Made by a program: the position numbers and the translations under genes. This document shows positions 25,300 through 33,509 of a stretch of 64,000 bases of DNA, piece by piece. The notes under the pieces were generated by a model that saw nothing but the letters and a program-made list of their open reading frames with translations, did no database searches and was not told where the DNA came from. The stretch spans positions 202,802 to 266,801 of the forward strand of contig NZ_RBAL01000009.1 in assembly GCF_003626535.1 (NCBI RefSeq), written 5' to 3'. The stretch's first letter is position 1. Each line of letters begins with the position of its first letter. The DNA is from Streptomyces hoynatensis. GTDB taxonomy: Bacteria; Actinomycetota; Actinomycetes; Streptomycetales; Streptomycetaceae.

Positions 25300-26055
25300 A
25301 TGTCCACCCTGCTCTCCGACACCGGAGTCGTGTTCGGCCGGTACCTGCGGCAGACCCTGCGCTCGCGGATCAGCCTGATCTTCGGGCTGATGCAGCCGAT
25401 GCTCTTCCTCGCCTTCTTCGGCCCGCTGCTCCAGGACGTGCCCCTCGGCGGCGAGGGCGACGCCTGGCAGACCCTCGTGCCCGGCCTGCTCATCCAGCTC
25501 GGCCTGTTCAGCTCCGCGTTCGCCGGCTTCGGCATCATCATGGAGAAGCAGCTCGGCATCATCGAACGGATGCGGGTGACCCCGGTCAGCCGGCTCGCGC
25601 TGCTGCTCGGCCGCGTCCTGCGGGACGCCGTGCAACTGCTCACCCAGTCCCTGCTGCTGGTCCTCTTCGGCGTCGCCTTCGGCCTGCGCGCCCCGGTGCT
25701 CGGCGTGGTGATCGGCTTCGCCTTCGTCAGCCTGCTGGGCGTCTCCCTCGCCTCGCTCTCCTACGCCTTCGCCATGCGGGTCGACACCCCGCAGGAGTTC
25801 GCCCCGGTGATCAACTCCGTCAACCTGCCCGCGATGCTGCTCTCCGGCATCCTGCTCCCGATGGCGCTCGCCCCCACCTGGCTGGACGTGCTGTCCCACT
25901 TCGTGCCCTTCCGCTACCTCGTGGAGGGCACGCGCGCCGCCTTCGTCGGGGACTACACGGACGGTTCGGTGGGCATCGGCGCGCTGGTCGCCCTGGCCCT
26001 CGCGGCGGTCTCCGTCTCCTTCGGCACCCGGCTCTTCCGCCGGGCCGGCGCCTGA
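25300..26055 (+). CDS. ABC-2-type transporter permease (DrrB-like)
   Basis: A 251-residue membrane protein with six likely helices. The central RMRVTPVSRLALLLGR loop and the LSGILLPMALAP-WL-LSHFVPFRYLVE segment are diagnostic of DrrB-like ABC-2 permeases. I chose ATG 25300 (GAAAGGGA upstream); the open frame runs further back through a low-complexity Pro/Arg stretch (25136-25299) that is the intergenic gap to the ATPase gene. Confidence 0.93.
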   Translation: MSTLLSDTGVVFGRYLRQTLRSRISLIFGLMQPMLFLAFFGPLLQDVPLGGEGDAWQTLVPGLLIQLGLFSSAFAGFGIIMEKQLGIIERMRVTPVSRLALLLGRVLRDAVQLLTQSLLLVLFGVAFGLRAPVLGVVIGFAFVSLLGVSLASLSYAFAMRVDTPQEFAPVINSVNLPAMLLSGILLPMALAPTWLDVLSHFVPFRYLVEGTRAAFVGDYTDGSVGIGALVALALAAVSVSFGTRLFRRAGA

Positions 26056-26094
26056 GGCCCCCGCCGGGCCGGCGCCCGGCAGCCCCCCGGCGGC

Positions 26095-26100
26095 TAGGCT
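26095..26100 (+). promoter_or_regulatory. -10 box TAGGCT of the cobalamin adenosyltransferase gene; leaderless start
   Basis: TAGGCT is followed by six bases and ATG with no Shine-Dalgarno, giving a predicted leaderless transcript, as at nucS. Confidence 0.55.
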
Positions 26101-26106
26101 CGCCGC

Positions 26107-26679
26107 ATGGTGAACCTGACACGGATCTACACCCGCACCGGGGACACGGGCACCACCGCGCTCGGCGACTTCAGCCGCACGGCAAAGACCGACCTGCGGA
26201 TCACCGCCTACGCGGACGCGAACGAGGCCAACGCCGTCATCGGGACGGCGCTGGCCCTCGGCGAGCTCGGGCCCGAGGTGCGCGAGGTACTGGTGCGCGT
26301 GCAGAACGACCTGTTCGACGTGGGGGCCGACCTGTCCACGCCCGTGGTGCAGAACCCCGAGCACCCCCCGCTGCGGGTGGCCGCGTCCTACATCGACCGC
26401 CTGGAGGCGGACTGCGACCGGTTCCTCGCGGACCTGGACCCGCTGCGCAGCTTCATCCTGCCGGGCGGCACCCCGGGCGCGGCCCTGCTGCACCAGGCGT
26501 GCACCGTGGTCCGCCGCGCGGAGCGCTCCACCTGGGCGGCGCTGGAGAAGCACGGCGAGACGATGAACGTGCTGACCGCCACCTACCTCAACCGCCTCTC
26601 CGACCTGCTGTTCATCCTGGCCAGGACCGCCAACAAGGAGCACGGCGACGTCCTGTGGGTCCCCGGCGAGAACCGCTGA
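26107..26679 (+). CDS. Cob(I)alamin adenosyltransferase, PduO type
   Basis: A 190-residue ATP:corrinoid adenosyltransferase that makes adenosylcobalamin. The N-terminal ATP-binding motif is YTRTGDTGTTALGD; Arg/Asp residues of the active site are seen in IDRLEADCDRF and the C-terminal LNRLSDLLFILAR. Length matches PduO. Its product is the cofactor of methylmalonyl-CoA mutase, so it acts with the mce/meaB locus 20 kb away. Leaderless-looking promoter. Confidence 0.94.
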   Translation: MVNLTRIYTRTGDTGTTALGDFSRTAKTDLRITAYADANEANAVIGTALALGELGPEVREVLVRVQNDLFDVGADLSTPVVQNPEHPPLRVAASYIDRLEADCDRFLADLDPLRSFILPGGTPGAALLHQACTVVRRAERSTWAALEKHGETMNVLTATYLNRLSDLLFILARTANKEHGDVLWVPGENR

Positions 26680-26701
26680 GCCACCCCCGCGGGGGCCCGG
26701 G

Positions 26702-26793
26702 CCTCAGGCCCCCTCGGGGACGCGCCTCAGGCCCCCTCGGGGACGCGCCTCAGGCTCCCTCGGGGGCTGGCCTCAGGCCCCCTCGGGTGCCTT
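26702..26793. repeat. Four tandem copies of a 23-base unit derived from the 3' end of the neighbouring gene
   Basis: The unit starts CCTCAGGCCCCCTCGGG. Copies 1 and 2 are identical, copies 3 and 4 differ at a few bases. Copy 4 contains the stop codon and last codons (Pro-Glu-Gly-Ala-stop) of the minus-strand membrane protein gene, so copies 1-3 are extra gene ends beyond the real stop. Each copy carries a stop in the same sense. Confidence 0.85.
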
Positions 26794-27315
26794 CTTGGGC
26801 CAGATCGTGTACGTGAGGGCGATGAAGCCGTGCACGCCGGCGATCGCCACCGCCCGCCCCTGCCAGCCGCGCAGCGGCCCGGCCTGCGCCCCGTCCGCCG
26901 AGAGCCAGACCAGCAGCTGCAGCACCAGCAGCGCGATCGCCGTGGCGAGCAGCGTCATCAGCCACAGCCGCCACTCGTGCCTGGCCCGCGCCGCGCCGTA
27001 CCGCGGGGGGCGCGGGGGCCGCGGCGCCCCGCCGAACCGGTGGGCGGCGTGCCCGTCGGCCCACCGGAGCGTGTAGTGGCCGTAGGCGACGGTGAAGCCG
27101 AGGTAGAGCGCGGCCAGCCCGTGCGCGCCCGAGGGCTCGGCCCCGCGGCGCAGGTCCGCCACCGCCGCGGCGAGCAGCAGCAGGTCGATCAGCGGCAGGC
27201 ACAGCAGCACCCAGCCGCCCAGCCTGGGCCTCCGCATCGGGTAGCGAAGCACCAGACCGGCCAGCAGCACGATCCAGAACGCGATCTCCGCGGCGGCCGT
27301 GAGCGCGACGAGCAC
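26773..27315 (-). CDS. Conserved integral membrane protein of unknown function
   Basis: A 180-residue protein with five likely helices (about residues 5-23, 35-52, 66-82, 114-138 and 150-172) and a Pro/Arg-rich cytoplasmic loop (about 92-112). No known family motif is recognised. The C-terminal Lys-Lys-Ala-Pro-Glu-Gly-Ala end lies within a 23-base tandem repeat that continues past the stop. It is divergent from the sensor kinase at 27537 across a 220-base gap in which I see no gene. Confidence 0.75.
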   Translation of the reverse strand: MLVALTAAAEIAFWIVLLAGLVLRYPMRRPRLGGWVLLCLPLIDLLLLAAAVADLRRGAEPSGAHGLAALYLGFTVAYGHYTLRWADGHAAHRFGGAPRPPRPPRYGAARARHEWRLWLMTLLATAIALLVLQLLVWLSADGAQAGPLRGWQGRAVAIAGVHGFIALTYTIWPKKAPEGA

Positions 27316-27536
27316 GGCGGCTTCCTCCTCCTTCTCCCGGCCCTCCCGGGCCCCCTTGGCTCCCCACCCCGAGGCGCCCCCACCAGCCTGGCGCGGCCCG
27401 CCGCCGCGCCGCCTCCTGCCCGGAGCCGATCCGCGGGGCCGCGGGTGCGACGTTCGATGTACGCCCCGCCGGCCCCGGACCGTCCGCCGCGGGAGGGGCG
27501 TCCGGCGGCTTCGGCAACGCGCCGCGGCGTGTTGTC

Positions 27537-28742
27537 ATGGAGGGCATGCGACGCCCGCACCGCGACGACCTGCTGATCGCCGTCTCCGGCCTGCTCGGCG
27601 GCCTGACGATGTGGCTCGCCGGCGTCTCCGCATGGCCCTGGACCGACCAGGGCCACGACCCCCTGGTGCTGCTGCCGCTCGTGGCCATGACCGCGGCCGA
27701 GCTGCTGCGCCGGACCGCCCCGCGGGCCGCGCTGCCGCTGTCGGCCGCGGCCCTGGCCGGCGACCAGCTGGCCGGCTCGCAGCTGGCGACCGTCCTGATG
27801 TTCACCGACGTCGTGTACGCGGCGGTGCTCTACGGCGGGCCCCGGCTCTCCGCCGCCCTCATCCCCGGCAGCCTCGCGCTGACCGGGGCCGCCACCCTCG
27901 GCGCCCTGGCCTGGGTGCGCGACCCGGCCGGCCTGACCCTCGGCGTGACCTGTGGGCTGCTCACGGTCCTGCCCGCGTTCACCGGCCTCCTGGTCCGCAA
28001 CCACCGGGACGCCGCCGCGGCGGAGCGGCTGCGCGCCGAACAGACCAGGCTGCTCGCGGAGATGGACCGGGCCCAGGCCGTCGCCGCGGAACGCGCCCGG
28101 ATGGCCAGGGAGTTGCACGACGTGGTCGCCCACCACCTCTCGGCCATCGCGATCCACTCCACCGCCGCCCTGTCCCTCGACGAGCCCGCCGCCGACCGCG
28201 ACGCGCTGCGGGTGATCCGGGAGAACAGCACCCGGGGCCTGGCCGAGATGCGCCGCCTGATCGGCCTGCTCCGCGCGGAGGAGCGCCCGGAACCGGCCGC
28301 GGAGCCCCGGCTCGCGCCGAGCCTGGAGGGGATCGGCGCCCTGCTGCGCCGGGCCCGGGAGGCCGGCGCGCCCGGCCGGCTCTCCTTCGCCGTCCACGAC
28401 GAGCTCCCGCCCGGCCTCGCGCTCCCCGCCCCCGTGGAGCTGGCGGCCTACCGGATCGTGCAGGAGGCCCTGACCAACGCCGTCAAGCACGCCGCTCCCG
28501 GCCGCGTCGCGGTGCGGCTGCGGCTGGCCGGCGAGCGGCTGCACGTCACGGTCAGCAGCCCCTACCGGGAGCGTTCCGCCGCCCGCGCGCCGGGCGCCCG
28601 CGCCGGTCTCATCGGCATGCGGGAGCGCGTCGCGCTGCTGGACGGCCGCTTCGAGGCCGGCCCCAGGCCCGCGGAAGGCGCGGGCCGCGAGTGGCTGGTC
28701 AGCGCCGAACTCCCGCTGGCGGAAAGGGTGATGGCGCCGTGA
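27537..28742 (+). CDS. NarL-type sensor histidine kinase
   Basis: A 401-residue kinase. About five membrane helices occupy residues 10-155, then a HisKA_3 domain with the phospho-acceptor His194 in MARELHDVVAHHLSAIA, and a HATPase domain with the N box YRIVQEALTNAVKHA and G box GLIGMRERV. A coil containing ERLRAEQTRLLAEMDRAQ links membrane and kinase parts. The signal is not deducible; with hardly any extracellular loop it may sense the membrane itself. The stop overlaps the start of its regulator (GTGA). Confidence 0.93.
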   Translation: MEGMRRPHRDDLLIAVSGLLGGLTMWLAGVSAWPWTDQGHDPLVLLPLVAMTAAELLRRTAPRAALPLSAAALAGDQLAGSQLATVLMFTDVVYAAVLYGGPRLSAALIPGSLALTGAATLGALAWVRDPAGLTLGVTCGLLTVLPAFTGLLVRNHRDAAAAERLRAEQTRLLAEMDRAQAVAAERARMARELHDVVAHHLSAIAIHSTAALSLDEPAADRDALRVIRENSTRGLAEMRRLIGLLRAEERPEPAAEPRLAPSLEGIGALLRRAREAGAPGRLSFAVHDELPPGLALPAPVELAAYRIVQEALTNAVKHAAPGRVAVRLRLAGERLHVTVSSPYRERSAARAPGARAGLIGMRERVALLDGRFEAGPRPAEGAGREWLVSAELPLAERVMAP

Positions 28743-29401
28743 CCGTTCGGGTGCTGGTGGCCGAGGACCAGGAGGCCGTGCGGCAGGGCCTGGTGCTGAT
28801 CCTGGGCAGGGCCCCCGGCATCGAGGTGGCCGCTGAGGCGGCCGACGGCGAGGCCGCCGTCCGCCTCGCCCGCGAGCTGCGCCCGGACGTCGTGCTGATG
28901 GACGTGCAGATGCCGCTGCTCGACGGCGTCACGGCGACCGGGCTGATCACCGCCGAGGGACTCGCCGAGGTGCTGGTGCTGACCACCTTCGACTTCGACG
29001 ACTACCTCTTCGGCGCCCTGCGCGCGGGCGCCGCCGGCTTCCTGCTGAAGGACAGCGACGCCGCCACGCTGCTCGCCGCGGTCCGCGCGGTGGCCGCCGG
29101 CGAGGGGGTGGTCGCCCCGGCGGTCACCCGGCGGCTGCTCGCCGAGTTCGCCCGCACCCCCGCGGCCCACCGGCCCACGCCCCCGCGGCCGGCCGGGACC
29201 TCGGACCTCACCCCGCGGGAACGCGAGGTCCTCGCGCACCTCGGGGCCGGACTGAGCAACGCCGAGATCGCCGCGGCGCTCGGCATGGCGGAGGCCACCG
29301 CCAAGACCCACGTCAGCCGCATCCTGACCAAGCTCGGGCTGCGCAGCCGGGTGCAGGCGGCCCTGGCCGCCCAGGCCCTGGCCCCCGGGCAGGACGGCTG
29401 A
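28739..29401 (+). CDS. NarL/LuxR-family response regulator
   Basis: A 220-residue regulator. Receiver domain with acidic pocket Glu9-Asp10, phospho-acceptor Asp55 in VVLMDVQMP and the conserved Lys in FLLKDSD; C-terminal LuxR helix-turn-helix (LTPREREVLAHLG, then NAEIAAALGMAEATAKTHVSRIL). GTG at 28739 overlaps the kinase stop, so both are co-translated as a pair. Targets are not shown, but the gas vesicle cluster starts 216 bases downstream on the same strand and could be one. Confidence 0.93.
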   Translation: MTVRVLVAEDQEAVRQGLVLILGRAPGIEVAAEAADGEAAVRLARELRPDVVLMDVQMPLLDGVTATGLITAEGLAEVLVLTTFDFDDYLFGALRAGAAGFLLKDSDAATLLAAVRAVAAGEGVVAPAVTRRLLAEFARTPAAHRPTPPRPAGTSDLTPREREVLAHLGAGLSNAEIAAALGMAEATAKTHVSRILTKLGLRSRVQAALAAQALAPGQDG

Positions 29402-29617
29402 CCGCCCGCCCCTCCCGCCGCCCCGGGCCCGGCGCCCCGGGGACGCGGACGGCCTTCCGGCCGTGGGCCGCGGGCGGCGCGGAAGCGGCCAAGGACCGTG
29501 CCCCGCAGGGGATTCGGCCGCCCGCCGCGGGTGTGCCGCACGAACGGCCGGAGCGGCCCTCGCCGATCGGCCCATCAGCCCGCGCGGCGCGCCCGGGCCT
29601 GTGCACAGACTGCTGCC

Positions 29618-29959
29618 ATGGCAGACCACCACGCGAAGCACCGCGAGGACAGCGGCGACCGCGCCCGTGAGGACGACCAGGACTCGGGGCGCCACCGGCC
29701 CGTGCGAGGCGCCTACGACGCGGCCAAGCGCGCGTCGAGGCGGCTGGAGAAGCTCACCGGGCACGCCGCCGACGGCGTCTCGGGAGTGCGCCACGAGGGG
29801 GACGCCTGGCAGGTGTGCGTGGACGTGCTCGAAGTCCCGCGCATCCCCGACACCACCAGCCTGATGGCGACCTACGAGGTGGAACTCGACGAGAACGGCA
29901 GGCTGCGCCAATACCACCGCGTCCGCCGCTACTGGCGCTGCGCCACCGACGACTGCTGA
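29618..29959 (+). CDS. gvpO: Gas vesicle protein GvpO
   Basis: A 113-residue protein, first gene of the gvp cluster. Residues 1-30 are charged and disordered; the conserved GvpO domain follows (AKRASRRLEKLTGHAADGVSGV, then WQVCVDVLEVPRIPDTTSLMATYEVELDENG and the Tyr/Arg end). GvpO proteins assist or regulate gvp expression and assembly in haloarchaea and actinomycetes. ATG 29618. I find no clear promoter in the preceding 216 bases, which consist of GC-rich hairpins. Confidence 0.9.
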   Translation: MADHHAKHREDSGDRAREDDQDSGRHRPVRGAYDAAKRASRRLEKLTGHAADGVSGVRHEGDAWQVCVDVLEVPRIPDTTSLMATYEVELDENGRLRQYHRVRRYWRCATDDC

Positions 29960-29998
29960 CCCGCCACGCCCGCCGCGCGCACCGCCGAAGGAGCCCCC

Positions 29999-30421
29999 AT
30001 GACCGTCACCACCACGTACCGGGACGACCTCGCCTGTCCCCCGCGCCGCACCGGGACCCTCTACGACGTCATCGACATCATCCTCGACCGCGGCATGGTG
30101 ATCGACGTCTTCCTGCGGGTCTCCCTGGTCGGCATCGAGATCGTCAAGATCGACATAAGGATCGTCATCGCCAGCGTCGACACCTACCTGCGCTTCGCCG
30201 AGGCGTGCAACCGGATCGACCTGGAGACCGACACCCACAGCCGCACCCTGCCGGAGTTCGTCGACCAGGCCACCGGCAGCCTCGGCGGCGTCGGCGGGAA
30301 GGCCGCCAAGCAGAAGGCGAAGGGCGCGGCGAAGCACTCGAAGGAGAAGGCCGGGGAGAAGGGCAGGCAGCTCAAGGAGTCCGTGACCGGCGGCGGTTCC
30401 GGCGACGAGCGAGAGGAGTGA
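29999..30421 (+). CDS. gvpA: Gas vesicle structural protein GvpA with basic C-terminal extension
   Basis: A 140-residue shell protein. The GvpA fold is at residues about 19-72 (LYDVIDIILDRGMVIDVFLRVSLVGIEIV, then IVIASVDTYLRFAEACN). After this the protein continues with an unusual Lys-rich tail (about residues 95-130, repeated KAK/KEK) not found in haloarchaeal GvpA of about 75 residues; Streptomyces homologues have such extensions. A ribosome site GAAGGAG precedes the ATG. Confidence 0.93.
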   Translation: MTVTTTYRDDLACPPRRTGTLYDVIDIILDRGMVIDVFLRVSLVGIEIVKIDIRIVIASVDTYLRFAEACNRIDLETDTHSRTLPEFVDQATGSLGGVGGKAAKQKAKGAAKHSKEKAGEKGRQLKESVTGGGSGDEREE

Positions 30422-30423
30422 CC

Positions 30424-31179
30424 GTGCACTCCCGGCACCTGTACGTCTACGGAATCGTCCGCGCGGGCCACCCGCTGCCGCCCGGGCGGCGCGGCGTCGG
30501 CGCCCCGCCCGGCCGGCTCAGGGCGGTGCGCCGCGGCTCCCTGGCCGCGGTGGTGAGCCCCTCCCCCGAGCGCCTTCTCGCCCGCCGCCGCGACCTCCTC
30601 GCGCACCAGGACACCCTGCTGGCGCTCGCCGACCACGGCCCGGTGCTGCCGATGCGGTTCGGCATGGTCGCCCCGGACGAGCAGGCGGTGACCCGGCGGC
30701 TGGCCGAGGACGCCGACGGGCACCTCGCCGCCCTCGAACGCCTCACCGGCCGGGTGGAGTTCAACCTCAAGGCGTTCCCCGTCGAGGACTCGCTCGCCGA
30801 CCTGGTGCGCGAGGACCCGACGGTGCGCCGCCTGCGGGAACGCGCCAGGCGCCGCCCCGGCTACGAGGCCAGCCTGCGGCTCGGCGAGGCGATCGCGACC
30901 GGCCTCGGCCGGCGGGCCGCCGAGGCCGTGGCCGAGACCCTGCGCCGGCTGACGCCGCTGGCCGAGTCCACCGCCCCAGGACCGGAGGTGAAGGGCTGCG
31001 TGCGCAACGTCTCCTTCCTGGTGCCCGTGGCCGCGCAGGAGCGGTTCGCCGCCTCGACCGCGCGCTGCGCCGGCGAGTTCCGGCACCTGGCCGACCTGCG
31101 GCTGACCGGCCCGCTGCCCTGTTTCAGCTTCGTTCCCTCCCACCGGGACTCCGCGGCCGATCCCGCCGGGCGGTCGTGA
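30424..31179 (+). CDS. gvpF: Gas vesicle assembly protein GvpF (GvpL/GvpF family)
   Basis: A 251-residue GvpF/L protein, an assembly factor binding GvpA. Family signs: N-terminal LYVYGIV, the pattern HQDTLLALADHGPVLPMRFG, LTGRVEFNLK, and C-terminal CVRNVSFLVP-LTGPLPCFSF. GTG 30424 is chosen, with GAGAGGAG just upstream; GTG 30418 is in frame too. It overlaps gvpG by about one codon. Confidence 0.92.
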   Translation: MHSRHLYVYGIVRAGHPLPPGRRGVGAPPGRLRAVRRGSLAAVVSPSPERLLARRRDLLAHQDTLLALADHGPVLPMRFGMVAPDEQAVTRRLAEDADGHLAALERLTGRVEFNLKAFPVEDSLADLVREDPTVRRLRERARRRPGYEASLRLGEAIATGLGRRAAEAVAETLRRLTPLAESTAPGPEVKGCVRNVSFLVPVAAQERFAASTARCAGEFRHLADLRLTGPLPCFSFVPSHRDSAADPAGRS

Positions 31180-31457
31180 TGGGCCTGCTGTCCGGGCTGG
31201 TGCTGCTGCCGCTGGCGCCGCTGCGCTTCACCGGCTGGGTCGCCGGGCAGATCGCCGAGGTCGCCGACCAGGAGCTGTACGGGCCGGAGGCGCTGCTGGC
31301 CCGGCTGGCGGAGCTGCACCGGGCGCTGGAGGCCGGGGAGATCGGCCACGCGGCGTTCGAACGCGAGGAGGAACGCGTGCTGGTGCGCCTGCAGCGCATC
31401 CGCGGGCCCGGGAGCGGGCCCACCCACCGGGACGACGGGGAAGGCACCCATGATTGA
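31179..31457 (+). CDS. gvpG: Gas vesicle protein GvpG
   Basis: A 92-residue protein with the GvpG pattern: hydrophobic start GLLSGLVLLPLAPLRF, then EVADQELYGPEALLARLAELHRALEAGEIG and a charged helix containing FEREEERVLVRL. A GTG immediately upstream (31176) is an alternative start. It overlaps the gvpY start by eight bases. Confidence 0.88.
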   Translation: MGLLSGLVLLPLAPLRFTGWVAGQIAEVADQELYGPEALLARLAELHRALEAGEIGHAAFEREEERVLVRLQRIRGPGSGPTHRDDGEGTHD

Positions 31458-32043
31458 CAACTCGAAGGCCGCCCTGGCCACCGGCATCGCGAGCGGCTAC
31501 CTCCTCGGCCGCGGCAGGAAGGCGAAGCTCGCCTTCGCCGTCGCGAGCTTCGTGGTCAGCCGCAAGATCGGGATGACGCCCGGCCGCCTCGCGCTGCACG
31601 GCGCGAAGCGCCTCAAGGACAGCCCGCAGTTCGCCGCCCTGACCGAGCAGTTGCGCCAGGACCTGCTCCACGCCGGCAAGAGCGCGGCCACCGCCGCGGC
31701 CTCCCAGCGCCTCGGCAGCCTCGCCGACGCCGTACAGGCCCGCACCCGGGCCCTCGGCGGCCGAAGCGACGGGGAGCGTGGCCACGAGGAGGAGGACTCC
31801 GGGGAGCAGGACGGTTCGCCGGAGGAGGCCGCGTCCCGGGAGGCCGCCGGGAACGGAGGGCGGCACGGCAACGGCGGCGCCGGGGGCGCTGCCAACGGCC
31901 CCTCGGGCGGCGGTTCCCAGGGCGGCTCCCACGGCGGCCCGCACGGCAAGCGCACCAGGGAACGCACCCGCGAACGCGTCAGGGAACGGGAGAAGTCCGC
32001 AGCCGCCGGCCGGTCGCACGCCGGCAGCCGAGGCGAGAGGTAG
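31450..32043 (+). CDS. gvpY: Gas vesicle cluster protein GvpY (unknown function), basic tail
   Basis: A 197-residue protein of the Streptomyces-type gvp cluster, named for its position between gvpG and gvpZ. The conserved N-terminus (residues 1-70) has a glycine-rich helix (SKAALATGIASGYLLGRGRK) and resembles the DUF/DNA-primase-labelled proteins of actinomycete gvp loci. Residues 100-175 are Gly/Ser/Glu low-complexity, and the end is Arg-rich (RTRERTRERVRERE). Biochemical role not known. Confidence 0.8.
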   Translation: MIDNSKAALATGIASGYLLGRGRKAKLAFAVASFVVSRKIGMTPGRLALHGAKRLKDSPQFAALTEQLRQDLLHAGKSAATAAASQRLGSLADAVQARTRALGGRSDGERGHEEEDSGEQDGSPEEAASREAAGNGGRHGNGGAGGAANGPSGGGSQGGSHGGPHGKRTRERTRERVREREKSAAAGRSHAGSRGER

Positions 32044-32049
32044 CAGCTC

Positions 32050-33129
32050 ATGGCCAACGAGGAACGGGGTGGCGGCGCCACCCAGGAGCTCGGCGAAAGC
32101 TTCGAGCGGCTGCGTCACGAGGTCGTGGACTTCCTGAACGCCCAGGCGCGCCGGCTCGCCGAGAACGCGGGCGACAGGGTCTCCCGGCTCACCGAGAAGA
32201 TCAGCGGCGACACGGGCGGCGCGCTGCCCAAGGCGGGGGCGCGCCTCCTCGGCGGCGAGTCCCCCGGCAAGGCCGTGGCCAAGGAGGGCGCCAAGAGTCT
32301 CAAGGAGGGCACGGTGGGCAAGGCCAAGGGCCTGGTCGGCAAGGGCGGCGGGGGCAACGGGGGCGGCGACGGCGGGGGCAAGAGCGGGGATGTCAAGGTG
32401 ACCGGCATCATCGAGAGCATCGACGTCGGCGCCCCGCTGCGTGACTGCTACAACCACTGGACGCAGTACCGGGACTTCGGCGAGTTCATGAAGGGCGTGC
32501 AGAGCGTCGAGCCCTCGGGCGACGAGGACCAGCCGGAGACCACCTGGAAGCTCAAGATCGGCCCCTCCAACCGCGACTGGAAGGCGACCGTCCTCCGGCA
32601 GATCCCCGACGAGCGCATCGAGTGGACCTCGGAGGGCAGCAAGGGCGACACCCGCGGCGTGGTGACCTTCCACGAGCTCGCCCCGCGGCTCACCAGGATC
32701 GTCGCCGTCGTCGAGTACCACCCGGAGGGCTTCTTCGAGAAGACGGCCAACCTGTGGCGCGCCCAGGGCCGCCGGCTGCGCCTGGACCTGAAGGCGTTCC
32801 AGCGCTACGTGACCCTCGTCGCCGACGAGGTGCCCGAGGGCTGGCGCGGCGAGATCCGCGACGGCCGGATCGTCCGCAGCCACGAGGACGCCCTGGCCGC
32901 CGAGCGGGGCGAGGGCGCCGAGGGCAGCGAGGGCGAAGCGGCCGAAGAGGAGGAGCAGGCCGGCCGGCGCCCCGGCCGCGGCGCCCCGGAGGCGGGCGGC
33001 GGGCGCGGGAGGGCCGAGGACGACGAAGAAGCCGAGGACGAGGACGAAGACGACGAAGACGAAGACGAAGAGGAAGAAGACGAAGAAGACGACGAGGACG
33101 AGGACGGCGAGGAGGCTGAGCGGCGGTGA
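32050..33129 (+). CDS. gvpZ: Gas vesicle cluster protein GvpZ (SRPBCC domain) with acidic tail
   Basis: A 359-residue protein. Residues 1-110 are helical/low-complexity with Gly/Lys repeats (GGGNGGGDGGGK). The SRPBCC (polyketide-cyclase-like) domain spans about 115-270, recognised by the INWHTQYRDF-like CYNHWTQYRDFGEFMKGV stretch and WTSEGSKGDTRGVVTFHEL. The last 45 residues are almost only Glu/Asp. In Streptomyces this gene stands in gvp clusters as gvpZ; its ligand is unknown. Confidence 0.82.
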   Translation: MANEERGGGATQELGESFERLRHEVVDFLNAQARRLAENAGDRVSRLTEKISGDTGGALPKAGARLLGGESPGKAVAKEGAKSLKEGTVGKAKGLVGKGGGGNGGGDGGGKSGDVKVTGIIESIDVGAPLRDCYNHWTQYRDFGEFMKGVQSVEPSGDEDQPETTWKLKIGPSNRDWKATVLRQIPDERIEWTSEGSKGDTRGVVTFHELAPRLTRIVAVVEYHPEGFFEKTANLWRAQGRRLRLDLKAFQRYVTLVADEVPEGWRGEIRDGRIVRSHEDALAAERGEGAEGSEGEAAEEEEQAGRRPGRGAPEAGGGRGRAEDDEEAEDEDEDDEDEDEEEEDEEDDEDEDGEEAERR

Positions 33130-33509
33130 CCCACACCCGGCACACGCTGGAGGCCTACGAGCCCCTGGAGCCGTACCCGCCGCGGACGGCCAACCTCGCC
33201 GACATCCTGGAGCGCATCCTCGACAAGGGCATCGTCATCGCGGGCGACATCAAGATCGACCTGCTCGACATCGAGCTGCTGACCATCAGGGTGCGGCTGT
33301 TCATCTCCTCCGTCGACACCGCCACCAAGGCCGGCATCAACTGGTGGGAGACCGAACCCGCCCTCTCCACCCGCGCCAACCAGGACGCGCTCGCCGACGA
33401 GAACCGCCGCCTCCGCGAACGCCTCGCGGAGCTGGAGACCTCGGACGACTGCCTGTCCGCCGACGTACCCAGCACCAGGAAACGAGGCCGGGAGCGCCGC
33501 ACTTCATGA
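33126..33509 (+). CDS. gvpJ: Gas vesicle protein GvpJ (GvpA-family paralogue)
   Basis: A 127-residue minor shell protein with the GvpA domain at about residues 20-75 (NLADILERILDKGIVIAGDIKIDLLDIELLTIRV, then FISSVDTATKAGINWWE). The INWWE end of the domain is characteristic of GvpJ/M types. The tail is charged with an Arg-rich end. GTG start overlaps the gvpZ stop. Confidence 0.9.
   Translation: MTHTRHTLEAYEPLEPYPPRTANLADILERILDKGIVIAGDIKIDLLDIELLTIRVRLFISSVDTATKAGINWWETEPALSTRANQDALADENRRLRERLAELETSDDCLSADVPSTRKRGRERRTS

Noticed and set aside
26702..26793. REP-type or mobile repeat element
   Set aside because: Units match the end of the adjoining gene and are seen only there; local slippage explains them better.
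30418..31181. Possible frameshift among gvpA, gvpF and gvpG because of overlapping ends
   Set aside because: The overlaps are ordinary stop-start couplings (GTGA type) and each protein is full length for its family.
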